Source of the DNA: Lumbricus rubellus
Taxonomy: Eukaryota; Annelida; Clitellata; Crassiclitellata; Lumbricidae
Assembly (NCBI GenBank): GCA_945859605.1
Contig: OX243815.1
Location: 25,759,900-25,823,899 of the forward strand
Reading direction: 5' to 3'
Length of the DNA: 64,000 nucleotides
The notes under the pieces were generated by a model. That model searched no databases and was not told the DNA's origin. It saw only the letters and a list, made by a program, of their open reading frames with translations. A program made the position numbers and the translations under genes. Within the stretch, counting starts at the first letter, position 1. The number at the start of each line of letters is the position of its first letter. Positions 24,069 through 36,153 of the stretch are shown here, one piece after another.

Positions 24069-24355
24069 AACAACCGACGCCACAGCTGCAGGGTATAACC
24101 GTTCGTCCATTCCGATTGACCGACTCACCGACGACGGCCTGGTGGCGTCTCCCATCGGGGGCCACTTTAGGCGGCGATGATACTGCCGGCCAGAGATACA
24201 GTCTCACCAACAGTCAGTCCTCCTCTGCCTCAGCAGCCCTTACTGGATTCCACCTCCTCCGCTGTCTTCATGTGTCGATGGCTGCCACTGTCACCGTCAT
24301 ACTTCACCGGATTTCGTTTCAGTACTTCACTGTCTGCCATTTCTTCACTCTATAG
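24069..24355 (+). CDS. Candidate further 3' exon of the Ig gene (weak)
   Basis: A TTGGTAG acceptor precedes a GC-richer stretch with codon-like composition. If Ig exon 5 is cut at 23180 (donor GTATGC), the phase matches this frame, which runs 95 residues from QPTPQLQGITVR to a TAG at 24353-24355. Two other frames are also partly open, so the frame is uncertain. The segment contains no membrane span. Splicing evidence would be needed to accept it. Confidence 0.25.
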
Positions 24356-24413
24356 AGGTTGCACCGCTGATTAAAGAGACCTAGGAACGCTCACACAGTC
24401 GGAACAACTTCGC

Positions 24414-24708
24414 CAAGACCGTAGCCAGGCTTTGATTTCGGGGGTGTTTGGAAGGCGGAGAATTTTTGACGACCTTTTTTTAGTCATCGGAAACGGTTTT
24501 CTTACCATTGTTCGCCTAATTTCATGTTTTTTCATTATGTGCTAGTACTCATTCTATTATTTTGTACATTTTTAATTGGGGGGGGGGTGCTTCATGGTTT
24601 TATTTCATGGTTTTACATCAAGTGCTAGTAAACGTATTATATTTTTTTTGCATTTCCCATTTCGGGGGGTGTTCAAACACCCAAAACACCCCCATAGCTA
24701 CGGTCTTG
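24414..24708. mobile_element. hAT-type MITE
   Basis: Ends CAAGACCGTAGC and GCTACGGTCTTG are inverted, with an 8-bp direct repeat AACTTCGC at 24406-24413 and 24709-24716. The interior has GGGGGTGTTTGG and CAAACACCC stretches. No coding frame. Confidence 0.8.
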
Positions 24709-25245
24709 AACTTCGCCGTTCCGAATGGTCGCACATTGTAATTACGGTTGTGGGGTTTTCAATGCACTTGAACTTTGACTACGTGTACGTAATGAATGAT
24801 TCACTCATTCACCGGAGAAAATTATGTCTACGGGTAACACAAATATAAAGTATACCTAAGAATTATCTAGCACTGTATACATTCCAGTGTCTTGTGATGC
24901 TGATATACTTTCCGTTTTCCCTGCTTTAATTTAAGGTATTTCTTCAGTCTGGAGATACACGTATGCGTGCTTTAACTGCTGTGGTAATCTCCGCTTAACT
25001 CGAGCATGCACCACTCGTTCACGAACAAATTGCAGTCTAAGCTGAAGATTTCTAAAGCGTTGTTTTCATAGCACTTTCTTTCGGTTGCGGTTTTATCGTG
25101 GGCACACTATCAGCACGCTTGACTTGGTTATAATGTGTTTAAAAGTGTGTTTAATAATATCTGCTCTTCACACAGGTTAAGCCAATTAAGGGGAAAAATA
25201 TCACGAGGATTCGCTAACTAACATTTAATGTTCCGGTCGAGTTCG

Positions 25246-25409
25246 TGGGCGGAGTTTATCAGGGGCTAGGGGGAGGGGGCTAAGCCCCTCCAAGAAGGTC
25301 CAGATTCAACTTTTTACCATGAAAATGGTATCCTTTTCGGGGTTAGCCCCCACAATAAGGCCCAGACTCGGGGTTAGCCCCCCAAGAACGGAAACCAAAC
25401 TCCGCCCAT
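25246..25409. mobile_element. Short MITE
   Basis: TGGGCGGAGTTT and AAACTCCGCCCA are inverted ends around repeated GGGGTTAGCCCCC motifs. Flanking GTCGAGTT and GTTGAGTT may be a decayed 8-bp duplication. Confidence 0.6.
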
Positions 25410-27304
25410 GGTTGAGTTGAAAAGTTATGGTGCACACAGTAGCTTCTCAAATCGAGGTTCGGCGCTGGATGTAATTAAATTGCGTTACAAGAGAAGCGAC
25501 AGAGATGTTTAGGGATAAAATGAATTCACATTTTTTTAATCATAGTCCGATTGACAAATTCAAAGTTCCCGACACAGGACAGATGGAGTAGCCGACACGA
25601 AGTTAAGTCACGATTAGTGAGACATCTATCGAACGAATTGCCAATGCCAGCCGATGAAACAGCTGCTATATACGGGTGATTGGTTGTGTAATTCTTCGCA
25701 AAAGTTCTTCGGCCTTTGTGCTGTTTTCGATTTTTTTTTAGCAGAATGCAAGTAGGGATTACAGGGATGTAGCCAGTGCAACCAGCATTGAGTGGGATGA
25801 AAGCAGTTCACGTCTGATTTATGCGGAATTGTAAATACGAGCAGGTAGAAAAGAACTTATGTATATTATTTAGGTCTGAATATAATAAGAACTTGCTCAG
25901 AAAGAAAAAGAGACAGAAAGAGTTCCGCGGTATATGATTGTATGGCGACATTCTTTAGCTGTTGACCTCTCCTGAAAAGGATATGAGTTCTTGAACAGGT
26001 TCAGAATGACATCCTAATTTTGTACTCTGAGATAGCTTGTTTTAGAATAAAGTCCTTTGAGTATATTATAGCATATTGGTGATATTGTTTTTCCTGTCAT
26101 TGTGCCAACTTAAGTCCAGGACCCTTGGGCTACTCAGATCATAAGAGGAGACCAGTTTGGCACCTCTATGTATGTCATCCAGTGCCTATGAAAATGCTTT
26201 ACTGGCTGGGTTAGAATTCCCGCCCATACATGCCACCAATGCCCACTATGCCCTATAAATTGTCCGTATTTGACCTCATGAATAAAATTCGAAAAACGTC
26301 GCCTTTAAATGCATTCGATGTCGAAGTACATGTAGTTTTTCCGAGGGATCATCACGGTTTTACTATGTGGAAAATGTTCATTTGCGTGATTGTGCATATT
26401 GTGCAGTACCGGTTTGTTAGCAGGGATTTTAAAGATAGCCTAAGAGAGGTTACCTATTTTCTTCTTAGAAATTTTGTATTTTATGTCGAGATTAGTGACT
26501 GTAATATCCAAAATTTCATGGTCATTTCAAGCATAATTATGTTCAATGATTGGTGTAATATATTGAGATCAATTCATTAACTTTTGCCTTTCAAAGCGTG
26601 CACGTTTCGCTATTTTCTAGATTCATTTAGAAACTGAATATAATTATTGATCGAAAGCTTTCCTATCTTATTCTACTCGTGTCTTGTCATATTTTCTTGT
26701 ATTTCATTCTTTTTTTAGTTTTCGCTGATCTAAAGCCAGTGTTTGAAGGACGTTGCTACGCTTTTGTACGTAAACATGGACCTTTTGTGGAAGAAATAAA
26801 GTATTTTCACAAAAACAAAATTCTTTTATAAATTGTTTCAGACTGACAAATTATGCTCAATCCTTACTCCGGTGACATGAAGCATCAGCAGTTCAGCACA
26901 TTGCCTTCTTCGACCTGAAATGAGTTGCCTGGGGTTTATTCGATTCAGATAATGATCTGACATCTAACTGCTACAGTTGAACCTAACTTGAAGAAAGTCC
27001 ATTTTAAGAACTATTTTCAATCTGAAAGAGTAGCCTATAGTATACGCGTACGGTACCGGTATACAGTTTGCATCCTACAAGAGGCTTCAATTCATTAAAT
27101 ATTGCGGAACATACTCAAATTCATCCACTTTTGCTAATTGCTAGCACCTCCTTTTTAAAGTCAGACTGCTAGTAACACATTCACAATTTCACAATCAGTC
27201 ACGTAAAGTTATCCAAGTCGATATGGGAAATTATGCTCTACTGTGGTGTGCAATAATCTATCATATCATTGTTCTTCTAAGGGTATGGCAAAGCGCAAGT
27301 GATT
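25410..27304. other. Non-coding, no gene seen
   Basis: AT-rich. The 116-codon frame at 26230-26580 has no splice or homology support. A polyadenylation-like AATAAA lies near 26798. Confidence 0.5.
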
Positions 27305-28205
27305 TAGGGTAGGGTGGGGCATAACGCCTAGTGTGGGGAATACGCCCCCGCTGAATATCTTTGCAGTTGGCGACTTTTGGTGGGATTTGATAGCTGCCCA
27401 TGACAGCAGACGCCATTAAGAATTATAAGAAGTTAAAACGTGACCAATTTCTTGTTTCGGTGGAAGACAGGAAATAAAAGTTTGTTTTTCGTGTCTATTT
27501 TCTAATTCTCGTATGCAGTTCATTCAGCTGTAATTAATTTCATGTTTAAGGGATCGGCATGAGCCTTATGTCATTATTTAGCTCAATAAGTGCACAACAG
27601 AAATATAGTTTAAAGTTATCAATTCAATTTAATAAAGAACCGACAAAATCAATAATAGCAGACAACCATGGATGTGGGGAAAAGGCCTCATACGCTGTTG
27701 GGGCAAAACGCCCCGCACGGGGCGTTTTCCCCCAATACAGATGGAAACGCCAATTTCATCAATAAATTTGGTTAGTTTCATATAATTTTTAATGTTACAA
27801 AATATACAGGCCTATTCATATAATTGTCCTTGCTTTGGGCAATATTGTGTAGGCTAAAAGAATGTTTCTATGGTATATAATGCCCCATGTAAAAGGGCTT
27901 CTTGCCCCATGTATGGGGCAAGAAGCACTTTTACACTAGTTGAATGCAGATGTACGCCATTGGGCTTCTTGCCCCATGTAAAAGGGCTTCTTGCCCCAGG
28001 TATGGGGCAAGAAGCCCTTTTACACTAGTTGAATAAAAATTGAGTTTTTCTCGAATTGGTTTAACATTAAGTAAAATCAACATTTCTACTGAATAGTCCA
28101 TATAATGCAGCTACGTTTCACCAATTTTGGTTGACTTCAGATGGCGCAACTTTACTGTGGGTGCTGTCAAACGTTAAAGGGGGCGTTTTGCCCCACCCTA
28201 CCCTA
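27305..28205. mobile_element. GGGGCA-type MITE, copy 2 (901 bp)
   Basis: Same length, same ends and same internal inverted modules as 6642-7542. I noticed only isolated base differences (for example GGATCGGC against GGATTGGC). Flanking DNA differs, so this is an independent insertion of a very recent family rather than a segmental duplication. Confidence 0.85.
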
Positions 28206-28239
28206 CATAACGCAATTGCATATTATATAGGTACAAATG

Positions 28240-28387
28240 CAGTGTAAGAATTGTGGAAAAATAACTGGGGGGGGGTGGGGTGGACCATTATCCACTTGGA
28301 ATCGGGGTGTGAAAACATACTTTAATATGGGGCTCTCAGAAAGACTGGGGGTTTGAAACCCCCAAGCCTACGGCAATTCTCACCCTG
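28240..28387. mobile_element. hAT-type MITE, reverse copy of 21921-22069
   Basis: Reads CAGTGTAAGAATTG at the left and CAATTCTCACCCTG at the right, with the same GGGGGTTTGAAACCCCC-type core in reverse. Flanks show TAGGTACAAATG and TAGGCCTACAAATG, an imperfect duplication. Confidence 0.7.
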
Positions 28388-28985
28388 TAGGCCTACAAAT
28401 GCTTTGTTTGTTCTGAAGCAGACATAAATTATTGTCTGATGTAAATGGTAGGGATAATGGTTATATAGCGCAGTGAAATAGTGGCGCTATAAAAATGCGT
28501 TGATTACACTGAAAGCTATTTGACTTTCCTTGTTTCTCAGGTCGCAGTGATCGGTCCAAATCCCACAAACAAAGACGTTGCGTCCTAAGACTTTAAGTGA
28601 TGAAGGCAGGGCCTAAAGTGTGCCTGGACGGTCATGGATGGCGTTCAGGCACTTATTTTAGAATCTGCACACCGTCCAGCCACTTATTTGGCCCGTACAA
28701 CAGAGAAAGGTGAGGAGCGTCCAGGCACTTCTTTTCCTACACTTTAAGCACTGGATGAAGGCAGATGCACGGTTGCACGTGTACCGTATAGGTCTACATG
28801 TACACAGGCAAACAGACTGCAGCCATAGAAATACAAACACAGACACAGAGAAACATACACAACATTGTCTGTGTTTCTGCATTAATTCGACGAATGATTC
28901 TCGACCGCCTTCGTCGTCTTATTGCCATCTTCTTGGATGCATGCCTCTCCAAAGCACACACACACACCTACACACACACACGCAC

Positions 28986-29016
<31 letters not shown>

Positions 29017-29756
29017 ATTATATATACGCTCACAACCACAGAAGGCCTATACAACATACGGAATATGATAACATCATTGGTATTCGTCCATAATATTATA
29101 TGAATTTATAGCTAATTAAGTATATATGTAGGCTAAGTTGTCTTGATCAGAGGGACACAAACGCGAACACTGTCTTCACAAACAACAATGCTTAATATCA
29201 AATAATTCAATTAATGGAGACAGAGTATTCCAAAGAGAGGGGCCATCCGGAAAGAAATAACAGAAATGTAATAGTTGGCCTAGGCCCTATATATACAAAA
29301 AGAATTAACATGTCATCCAAACTCAATATTTCTATATGATGCTGACTTACAATACCTGCTTGGCTCAACTACTCGACCATGTCCTAATAATTATACGTCA
29401 GAAAGACCAACTGAACTCTGAAGCAATGACTGCTTGTTGAAGGACTGAATGAACACTTGAATGTGCATAATGACTCGAGATGATGACACATGGACAAGTA
29501 AGACCTCTGCAGCTGGTATAATTAGATTTCCGAAGAGCCGGTTAGCAGACTCAGCTTGTGTAGTAAAAGAAACTTCAGCATCATTGATCCACAATTCCAC
29601 ATCCATAGATTATATTTATTTATCATTAGCAGTCCTATCCAGTCTGAATTGTTAAAGGCACAAGAGAACAAGAACGTCATTATATTATTTCCAAACTTCA
29701 GCAACAAGACTATAATACATATTATACTATGTACATCGTAGGCCTATGAGTGTGTA
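28388..29756. other. Non-coding with a CA tract
   Basis: A (CA)n microsatellite at about 28960-29015. A segment near 28600-28740 repeats TCCAGGCACTT and CCAGCCACTTATTT variants. No gene is supported. Confidence 0.5.
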
Positions 29757-31075
29757 TTCAATTCAATTCATTTATTGTAACCATCAACCATAAACAATAG
29801 TCAAAGTACAAGATGCTTCGCATAATCGGATGGCAACATGGAAGGCTCTAGAGGAGGGTGGGGCAAGAGCGGCCCCTTAAGGATTTCGTCTAAATATCTT
29901 TGAGCAGATGACAATATTGAAACAATCGACTATACCTTGTCATAGACCAACCATTTGGCTCTGCAGGGCACACGAACTATTTCAGAAAAATTCATCTGAT
30001 TTTTGGGTATTAAACATTTTTTGCATGCTCTTGAAAAGCCACTCTTGCCCCACCGGTGGGGCAAGAGTGGCATACAGTATTTATCCTTGTATTTACGCTG
30101 CATATATTTTGGATTCCTATTTTGAAGATATATAATAGCTTCCCTGAGACTAATTTGGCATTAATGATAATAATAATAATAAAAAACAATGATACTAGTA
30201 CTAATAGTAGTGACAGTAATAATAATAATAATAGTAACAATTAATAATAACTTATAGTAAAGTTGAGGCCACTCTTGCCCCATGCTGCCATGGCTACTCT
30301 TGCCCTGGTACCAAAGCAATTAATTTTTTTTATCTAATTACTAGTAACATCTTTCGAATTCATTCAATTCAATACGCGCAATCAATGCGTTTTTTTATGT
30401 CTTTGCAACATAAAATTATCTAAAAATTTAGCATCGAAAAATTTGATTTTATAAAAAATTATTCCTAGCTATTCCGATTTACAATGATTTTAGAAAAATC
30501 GAAAAATTATTATTTACTCATAGAGTTTGCAAACAAATTTAACAAATCTTATGTCGTTCGATGCGGCTGAAAAATGTCTTTAAACGTGGCTTAGTTTAAT
30601 CGCTTCGCATACGTATTGCTTTACGATATCCTTCCGTCTATTCTTGCCCCGCAGGCCGCTCTTGCCCCACTCTCCTCTAAGGGATAAATATTCCGCTAAC
30701 AGGGACACATAGTGTGCCATTTTAACTAATGGCTAAACGGTTGATATCATGAATTGAACAGTAGGCTAAAAACAGAATGAAATGAAAATTAATGTAGTAA
30801 CTTAACTAAAAAACACACACACATACAAAAACAAAACAAAAACAGTGCTTACAAGGTTAAACATCTTCGCAGTCATTAATCAAACAGTCACGTAGCAGTG
30901 TCTTAGCCCTTGGTAAACTTGATGCTTGCTGAATATGATTAGGAATCGAGTTCCATACACCAGGTCCAGTGTATTTTATATGGAATCTTCTTGAGTTTAA
31001 TCGAGCGGATATGGCACGATAGTGAGAGGAGTTTCTAGTAGAGCAATAGTGTATATCAGAAAATTGTTGGTTAGT
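29757..31075 (-). pseudogene. LINE 3' end, interrupted by a MITE
   Basis: On the minus strand, 31075-30857 encodes a reverse-transcriptase C-terminus typical of CR1/L2-like LINEs (GPGVWNSIPNHIQQASS, then a stop after INDCEDV). The 3' untranslated part continues past the MITE at 29849-30679 to AATAAATGAATTGAATTGAA near 29757. The 5' part is missing. Confidence 0.6.
29849..30679. mobile_element. GGGGCAAGAG-type MITE (831 bp)
   Basis: Inverted ends TAGAGGAGGGTGGGGCAAGA and TCTTGCCCCACTCTCCTCTA. The interior has CTCTTGCCCCACCGGTGGGG palindromes. It resembles the 901-bp family in end structure but not in body. TA borders suggest a TA target. It sits inside the LINE 3' region. Confidence 0.75.
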
Positions 31076-31233
31076 AGTAGTGTATATCAGAACCTTGTAT
31101 GTTTGCATGCATGGATGCATGAATGTCCATCTGTGTATACTTGCAAGCATGTTTGTATGTTTTATAAGCATGAATGCATTATGTAGGTATATGTATAAAT
31201 TACGAATGCATGTATACACTATGCATGCATATA

Positions 31234-32645
31234 CAGGGTGGCTCAAAAAAAAAATACCCCACCGGATAAAATGCAATATCTTCGCAACCCATTGATATTT
31301 TTCTACGAAAATTTCCCAATTTGTAGGGGAATGAATTTCCAACAATCCCTGAAAGTTTCACTTTAAAATTTTCATGTTTGCAAAAGTTACAGCTGTTTAA
31401 ACTTTCAATTCGGTTTTTTCGAATTTCCGCGGAAAAATTAACGTCATTTGTTGATTTCCACGTCAAATAATATCACCTTTCACTACCACCTCAGAAATCC
31501 GTTTTACAGTTTATCGTAAAGTATGATGGTAGTGCACATTCCCTGCTTTAATACGAGCTCGAATTCTTTTTGTGAAACTCGGTATGGGTTTGTTGATCGA
31601 CTCCTCCGGCAACTGATCCCACATTACCAGCAAGACTTCCTTCAGTTAGCCAATGTTCTCCAACTTGGGATGAAATGTCTTGCATCGTTCCAGCATAGCT
31701 TCCCAGTCGTAATAAACAAAAGGGTTAAGGTCTGGCGAATTTGATAGTCATTCACCTGTGCCAATATATTTACCGCAGTTGATGGCAATAAGATAGCATC
31801 ATCATAATCAACCCTGCCTTTCGAGCAAGCAGGCGGGCCGTCCTGCTGGAAAATAAACCAAATGTTAGAACATGCCTTCAGTGTTCAATGAGTCTGGGTA
31901 ACAGAGTTCAACGGTAAGTTTGACATTTAGCCAACTGAATGGGATAAAGTGCAGTCTTTCCTTGCAGCCGTAACACACGCCAGCAGATTTGACGTCGAAA
32001 CCATGATGTGCTTTGCAAACTTTACCTTTGCGACTACCAAGCGAATTTCGTGAACATCGCGCTTTTTTCCGTCAGACCAAACGACCACTGTCTTTCTGTC
32101 TCTCTTTCGACATCTGACTTTTGCTACATAATCACGTCTACAGATAGCCTTCAATGTGCTCAGGCTCCACTTTTCACTGGGTATTTTGCTATGACCTTGC
32201 AATACCCCAGCCTCTGATCACGCAACGCCCGAGTTCCCACTTTATCATCTGCAGAAACTTTGCCCATGACGTTCAGTACGGATTCACAAATTGAGACTTT
32301 AATATATAAAATATCACCTAATACTACCAGATTGCTTCATAAACAGCTTATTTACAGCTCTTAGTGAGGTCATAAGACATCATCATCACTTTATGTGTTG
32401 AAATTTGCAAAAAAATCTTAAAGAAATCACAGGTATTGGAAAGTGATTCTGCGAAAATTCGAAAAAATGAAAAACTGTTTTCGCACAGCTGTAACTTCTG
32501 AAGTAATGAAGATTCATTATTGAGATTTTCAGGGATTGTTGCAAATTCTCTCCTCTACAAATCCTGTTATTTTCATAGAATAAGCTCGATTGGTTGCGGA
32601 GATATTGCATTTTTGCTGGTGGGGTATTTTTTTTGAGCCACCCTG
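31234..32645 (-). mobile_element. Degenerate Tc1/mariner-type transposon
   Basis: Ends CAGGGTGGCTCAAAAAAAA and TTTTTTTTGAGCCACCCTG are inverted. The similarity continues for about 55 bp (ATACCCCACC, AATGCAATATCT). TA dinucleotides flank both sides (31232-31233 and 32646-32647), as expected for this superfamily. At 1,412 bp it is close to full mariner size and carries a broken transposase on the minus strand. Confidence 0.85.
31510..32280 (-). pseudogene. Mariner-like transposase remnant
   Basis: Minus-strand frames give VVVWSDGKKRDVHEIR, matching the region of the second catalytic aspartate. Further on come SNSPDLNPF, matching the third catalytic acidic residue motif, and a conserved C-terminal WDQLPEESINKPIPSF. 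Stops and frame changes interrupt it (for example a stop after LENIG), so it is inactive. Confidence 0.7.
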
Positions 32646-34054
32646 TATGTACGACGTTGTACGTGTGTAAAAGTCCATGCGTGTACCGTATGTACTATGT
32701 ATGCATATATTATTCATGTGGTATACAGGTACGGTACGTATAGGTCTTATGACATATGAATACATATGCAGAGCTGCATGTATACATGTAGATCCAATGA
32801 CTGCATGCGTGTGTGCACGTAGACCTATGCACGTTAAACTGTAGGTATACATATACGTTTGGTATGAAATGTTGGCGCAGTATATACCAGGCCAGCAGGA
32901 TGCGTTTTCTAGCGAAGTCTTCTTAAGAAGACAACATGGTCAAAGTCCAGCACATGTCAGTGGCAGATCGTCTTCCATCTTCTTCAGACTCATGGGCGGA
33001 TCTGCAAACCTTAAACCATCATCTCAGACTACAGGCAGATATGCAGATGCCTGATAAGCGCATACTCAACACAGGTCTGAAGTAGATATACTATGTTCAT
33101 AATAGTGAGACTATGACCTCCTCGACCATGTTCATTTCTGAGACTGAATTGATGGTGGAAGGGAGGGGAGGCCACAGCCACCGTTTCCCGTTTGAATGAT
33201 ATCCTCGTGTAAGGGCCGTGAGAGCCCATGATTTAACTCTCTGAAATAGACCACCATCGGTCGGCAGACTCCTCATGCATGCATGCTCAAGGCGCTTAGA
33301 TGTATACATTACACTCTAACCCAACCCTCTATTATATTAATCAAGGCGAAGTTACTTCTACGACTAGCCTATGTGACAGCTCTGCCGAGCGTGAAATTCT
33401 ACACGATAGCATGGATTTTTAAAATAAAAATGTGCACGAAAAGTTTTATTTAATGATACACATCTGCGTACAGGACAATACAAACAGGGATATCCATATA
33501 GGCCTACGTCTGGCCGAGATAGACATAGACAGGCAGAGACAGACAGAGAGTGATACATAATGACAGATAAGCATGCAGGGAGACCGAAAATAAGTTGATG
33601 ATACCTATGAACAGTGCTAGAAAGAGTTAGTAATTCTACAGGAAAGTGACAAGTTAGAAGTAGATCTTCTATCGTTAGGGCTTATAAGAAACTTGGTTGG
33701 GAATAATTCAGATCTGTAACTAAGAACGTTTGGGTAGCCCACAAGCAGATAGACTATGTAGGCCTACATAGAACTTGTGAGTAACCTATAACTCAGCTTA
33801 CGCCAAAACTATTGGCGGCAAAATACAATTGAATATCCACTTTCTGCATACCCTGTTTGGCTGTTTGACTGTTTCCATTATGATGTAACGCATGCAGTAA
33901 ACATAGTGTTCATTGCTTACTGCTCGGTGACAAAATGCACGTTTAACAGAAAATGGAGCTTTGGCAGGATTGCAGACAACAGTAGGCCTGATGCTGGTCT
34001 TTGCGCTTGGATGAATCAGGCGTAGAGCAAAGCTGAGACTATAATATGAACAAC
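32646..34054. other. Non-coding, no gene seen
   Basis: AT-rich, with scattered ATGTATAC/GCATGC palindromes near 32650-32830. Frames of up to 70 codons are not supported by composition or signals. Confidence 0.5.
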
Positions 34055-34775
34055 ACTTTCACTCGGCATATAAACCTTCTTACCTCTGCACCGAAGACCT
34101 GCGAACTAGACCCTCTCCCTACGTCCCTCCTCCAAGAGTTAGTCGACACTCTACTGCCTTTTCTAACACTCCTCTGCAATAGTTCTCTCCGTGATGGTGT
34201 GCTTCCTGAGTCACAAAAACGGTCAATCGTCGTTCCAGTGTCTAAGAGTGAACGTTCGGATATGGCGGATCCAACTAACTTTAGACCCATAGCAAATGTT
34301 TCTTTTTTGTCTAAAGTAATTGAAAAAGTTGTAGCTGCCCAGCTCACCCACTACCTTAATAAAAATGATCTCCTTCCAATTTTTCAATCAGGTTTCCGAA
34401 AAGACCACTCCACGGAGACTTTACTTCTTCGCCTTCTTTCGGACATCTATGCGGCCATTGACAACTCCCAGGTCACCCTTTTGGCGTTGTTCGATGTGAG
34501 CGCCGCTTTCGATACCGTCGACCACGATATCCTTTTAACTAGACTTTCTATCTCTTTTGGCATCTCAGGAAATTTTCTAAATTGGCTTACTTCCTACCTT
34601 CAGGACCGTTCTTACACTGTGGCTTGTGGGACTACTAGATCATCATGGACACCTGCCCCGTTTGGACTGCCCCAAGGCTCTGTCCTAGGTCCCCTATTAT
34701 ATATAATATACACTGCAGACCTTGGACCACTTTTACTGGCAAATGCAATCCTAAGTCAATCCTACGCTGATGATC
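34055..34775 (+). pseudogene. LINE (CR1/L2-like) reverse transcriptase, part upstream of the Polinton
   Basis: An open frame encodes the fingers and palm of a non-LTR reverse transcriptase: FRPIANVSFLSKVIEKVV, the motif-A aspartate in LFDVSAAFDTVDHD, the motif-B GLPQGSVLGPLLY, and motif C ending at SYADD. The element is 5'-truncated; the frame starts abruptly at a 26-bp sequence that also occurs at 50641-50666. The Polinton splits the codon after YADD, and the rest is at 50387-51252. No stops occur in either half, so the copy was young when hit. Confidence 0.85.
34770..34775. other. Polinton target-site duplication, left (ATGATC)
   Basis: The 6-bp ATGATC directly abuts the element's AGTAGTAG end and is repeated exactly at 50381-50386. 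Six-bp duplications are the established Polinton hallmark. The duplicated bases lie in the codons for the second aspartate of YADD. Confidence 0.9.
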
Positions 34776-34985
34776 AGTAGTAGTTAATTGTGCCCTTTGA
34801 GGGTCTTTTATTATTTCCTGAGGGGGGTGCTCGGTAGTACAGTGGTTAGCGCGCTGGACTGTCAACCAAGAGGTCTTTTATTATTTCCTTCCTGATTCCT
34901 CCTCTTCTCCTTTGGGGGTCTTTTATTATTTCCTGATGTATAATTAACAACTTAGCTGATTTTAAAGAAACCTGATATTGAAGAA
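34776..34985 (+). repeat. Left terminal inverted repeat (about 210 bp)
   Basis: Pairs with 49974-50380. It contains three TCTTTTATTATTTCC motifs (near 34803, 34875 and 34919) and the front half of a tRNA-like sequence, GTGCTCGGTAGTACAGTGG with an A-box-like TAGTACAGTGG, directed inward. Unlike the right end it lacks the B-box half. Confidence 0.85.
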
Positions 34986-35049
34986 ACAATCAGCCAATAA
35001 ACCAGTTAAAAGTCTTGGTCTTTTGTATAAGCTACAAAGCAGTTAAAAA
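34986..35049. other. Spacer between left repeat and first fibre gene
   Basis: AT-rich. Contains the end of the minus-strand transcription block, so polyadenylation is expected here, but I see no unambiguous signal. Confidence 0.4.
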
Positions 35050-36123
35050 TCAAGGTCGTAAGAATACCGCCGAAAAGTCTCTAGCTAATATATTTAGTGC
35101 GATGTGTGAATAAGCGAATATCTCGAGAAAATCGGTATTGGCTACGAAAATTATGCAACTACCGGTTGAATTGTTAAACGCAGCTCCCGTTCCCCCTCCG
35201 CCCGCAATTTGCATGTAATTCGCCCCATTTCTATACAGGTAGACGTTACCAGGAGTGGTACTACTGTTACCAAATTCTATGTACGTCGAAACGAAATAGT
35301 ATCCGGCTTTACCGGGAGTGAAACGGGTCAGTCCCGCACTTATGACACCATCGGTTTTGAATCTTACACTATCGAAAGTAACTCTTGTGTGAGTTTTAGC
35401 GATTAAGAATTGCCAAGTTAAAGAATGAATGCTAAGCGCGGGACCGATTGAGATAGAATCTACATACTGCTTCGTAGCTGCATCGCTGGCGTTGTTGGGT
35501 TCGTGTAGTCCTGTAATGTAAGCATCATGCATAAAGATGGACTTATACACATTTATTTTAGACGGAGGAGTGCCATCGAGTGACTTAACCATCTCTAACA
35601 TGATTTCATTGTTTATTCTAAAACGAAATCCATCCATCGATTGTAATGTAATAGGATTGTTTAACGAACATTGTAGTTTATTTCGTATACTACCTAAGAA
35701 AATAGTGAATTCTTTATTTTCTCCTCTCAAGTCCTTACAACCCATTGAACGCAGACGATCGGAGCCAACGTTTAAGATTAGATCACCAGTCATGGTATCA
35801 CCAGTTTTAGACACCTTCAATGTAACTTGTTCATCAACGTATTTCTTATTCGTCAAATGATTATCGTTGGACGGAGAATCGTCGTGATTCGTTATCAAAT
35901 CAATGGCTTGACCCCAACTTAAGGCCTCATCCATTCCTGCTGTCAAAGGCTTCGTTGTGGGCAGTCCTTTAATTTTGTGACCACCCATTTTTAGATTTCC
36001 AGTCGCGATGTTTGCTCCATCCAATCGAAGAAAACTAGCATTTACTTGACTAAGAGTGACACCTCCAGCGATTACTCTTTGTGATGAACCAACATCGGTG
36101 TGACCGAATTTATCGACAGGCAT
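35050..36123 (-). CDS. Fibre-like protein with C1q/TNF-like head
   Basis: 357 residues. About residues 1-115 (from MPVDKFGHT through LTNKKYVDEQV) are shared with the next gene and resemble the virion-anchoring, repeat-rich shafts of phage and Polinton fibre proteins. A second ASDAATKQYVD shaft motif follows near residue 215. The last 130 residues have the pattern of a C1q-like jelly roll: FTPGKAGYYFVSTYIEF, VYLYRNGANY, and a final FSAVFLRP strand. Such heads trimerise and bind surface ligands, so this is a candidate receptor-binding spike; that role is inferred. The start is set by the ATATAAAATG motif just before it. It is the last gene of the minus-strand block. Confidence 0.75.
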   Translation of the reverse strand: MPVDKFGHTDVGSSQRVIAGGVTLSQVNASFLRLDGANIATGNLKMGGHKIKGLPTTKPLTAGMDEALSWGQAIDLITNHDDSPSNDNHLTNKKYVDEQVTLKVSKTGDTMTGDLILNVGSDRLRSMGCKDLRGENKEFTIFLGSIRNKLQCSLNNPITLQSMDGFRFRINNEIMLEMVKSLDGTPPSKINVYKSIFMHDAYITGLHEPNNASDAATKQYVDSISIGPALSIHSLTWQFLIAKTHTRVTFDSVRFKTDGVISAGLTRFTPGKAGYYFVSTYIEFGNSSTTPGNVYLYRNGANYMQIAGGGGTGAAFNNSTGSCIIFVANTDFLEIFAYSHIALNILARDFSAVFLRP

Positions 36124-36153
36124 TTTATATATAATAATAATTTTTAATGCAGA

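Noticed and set aside
26230..26580. 116-codon plus-strand frame
   Set aside because: Composition is like random AT-rich DNA and no domain is recognisable; such lengths occur by chance here.
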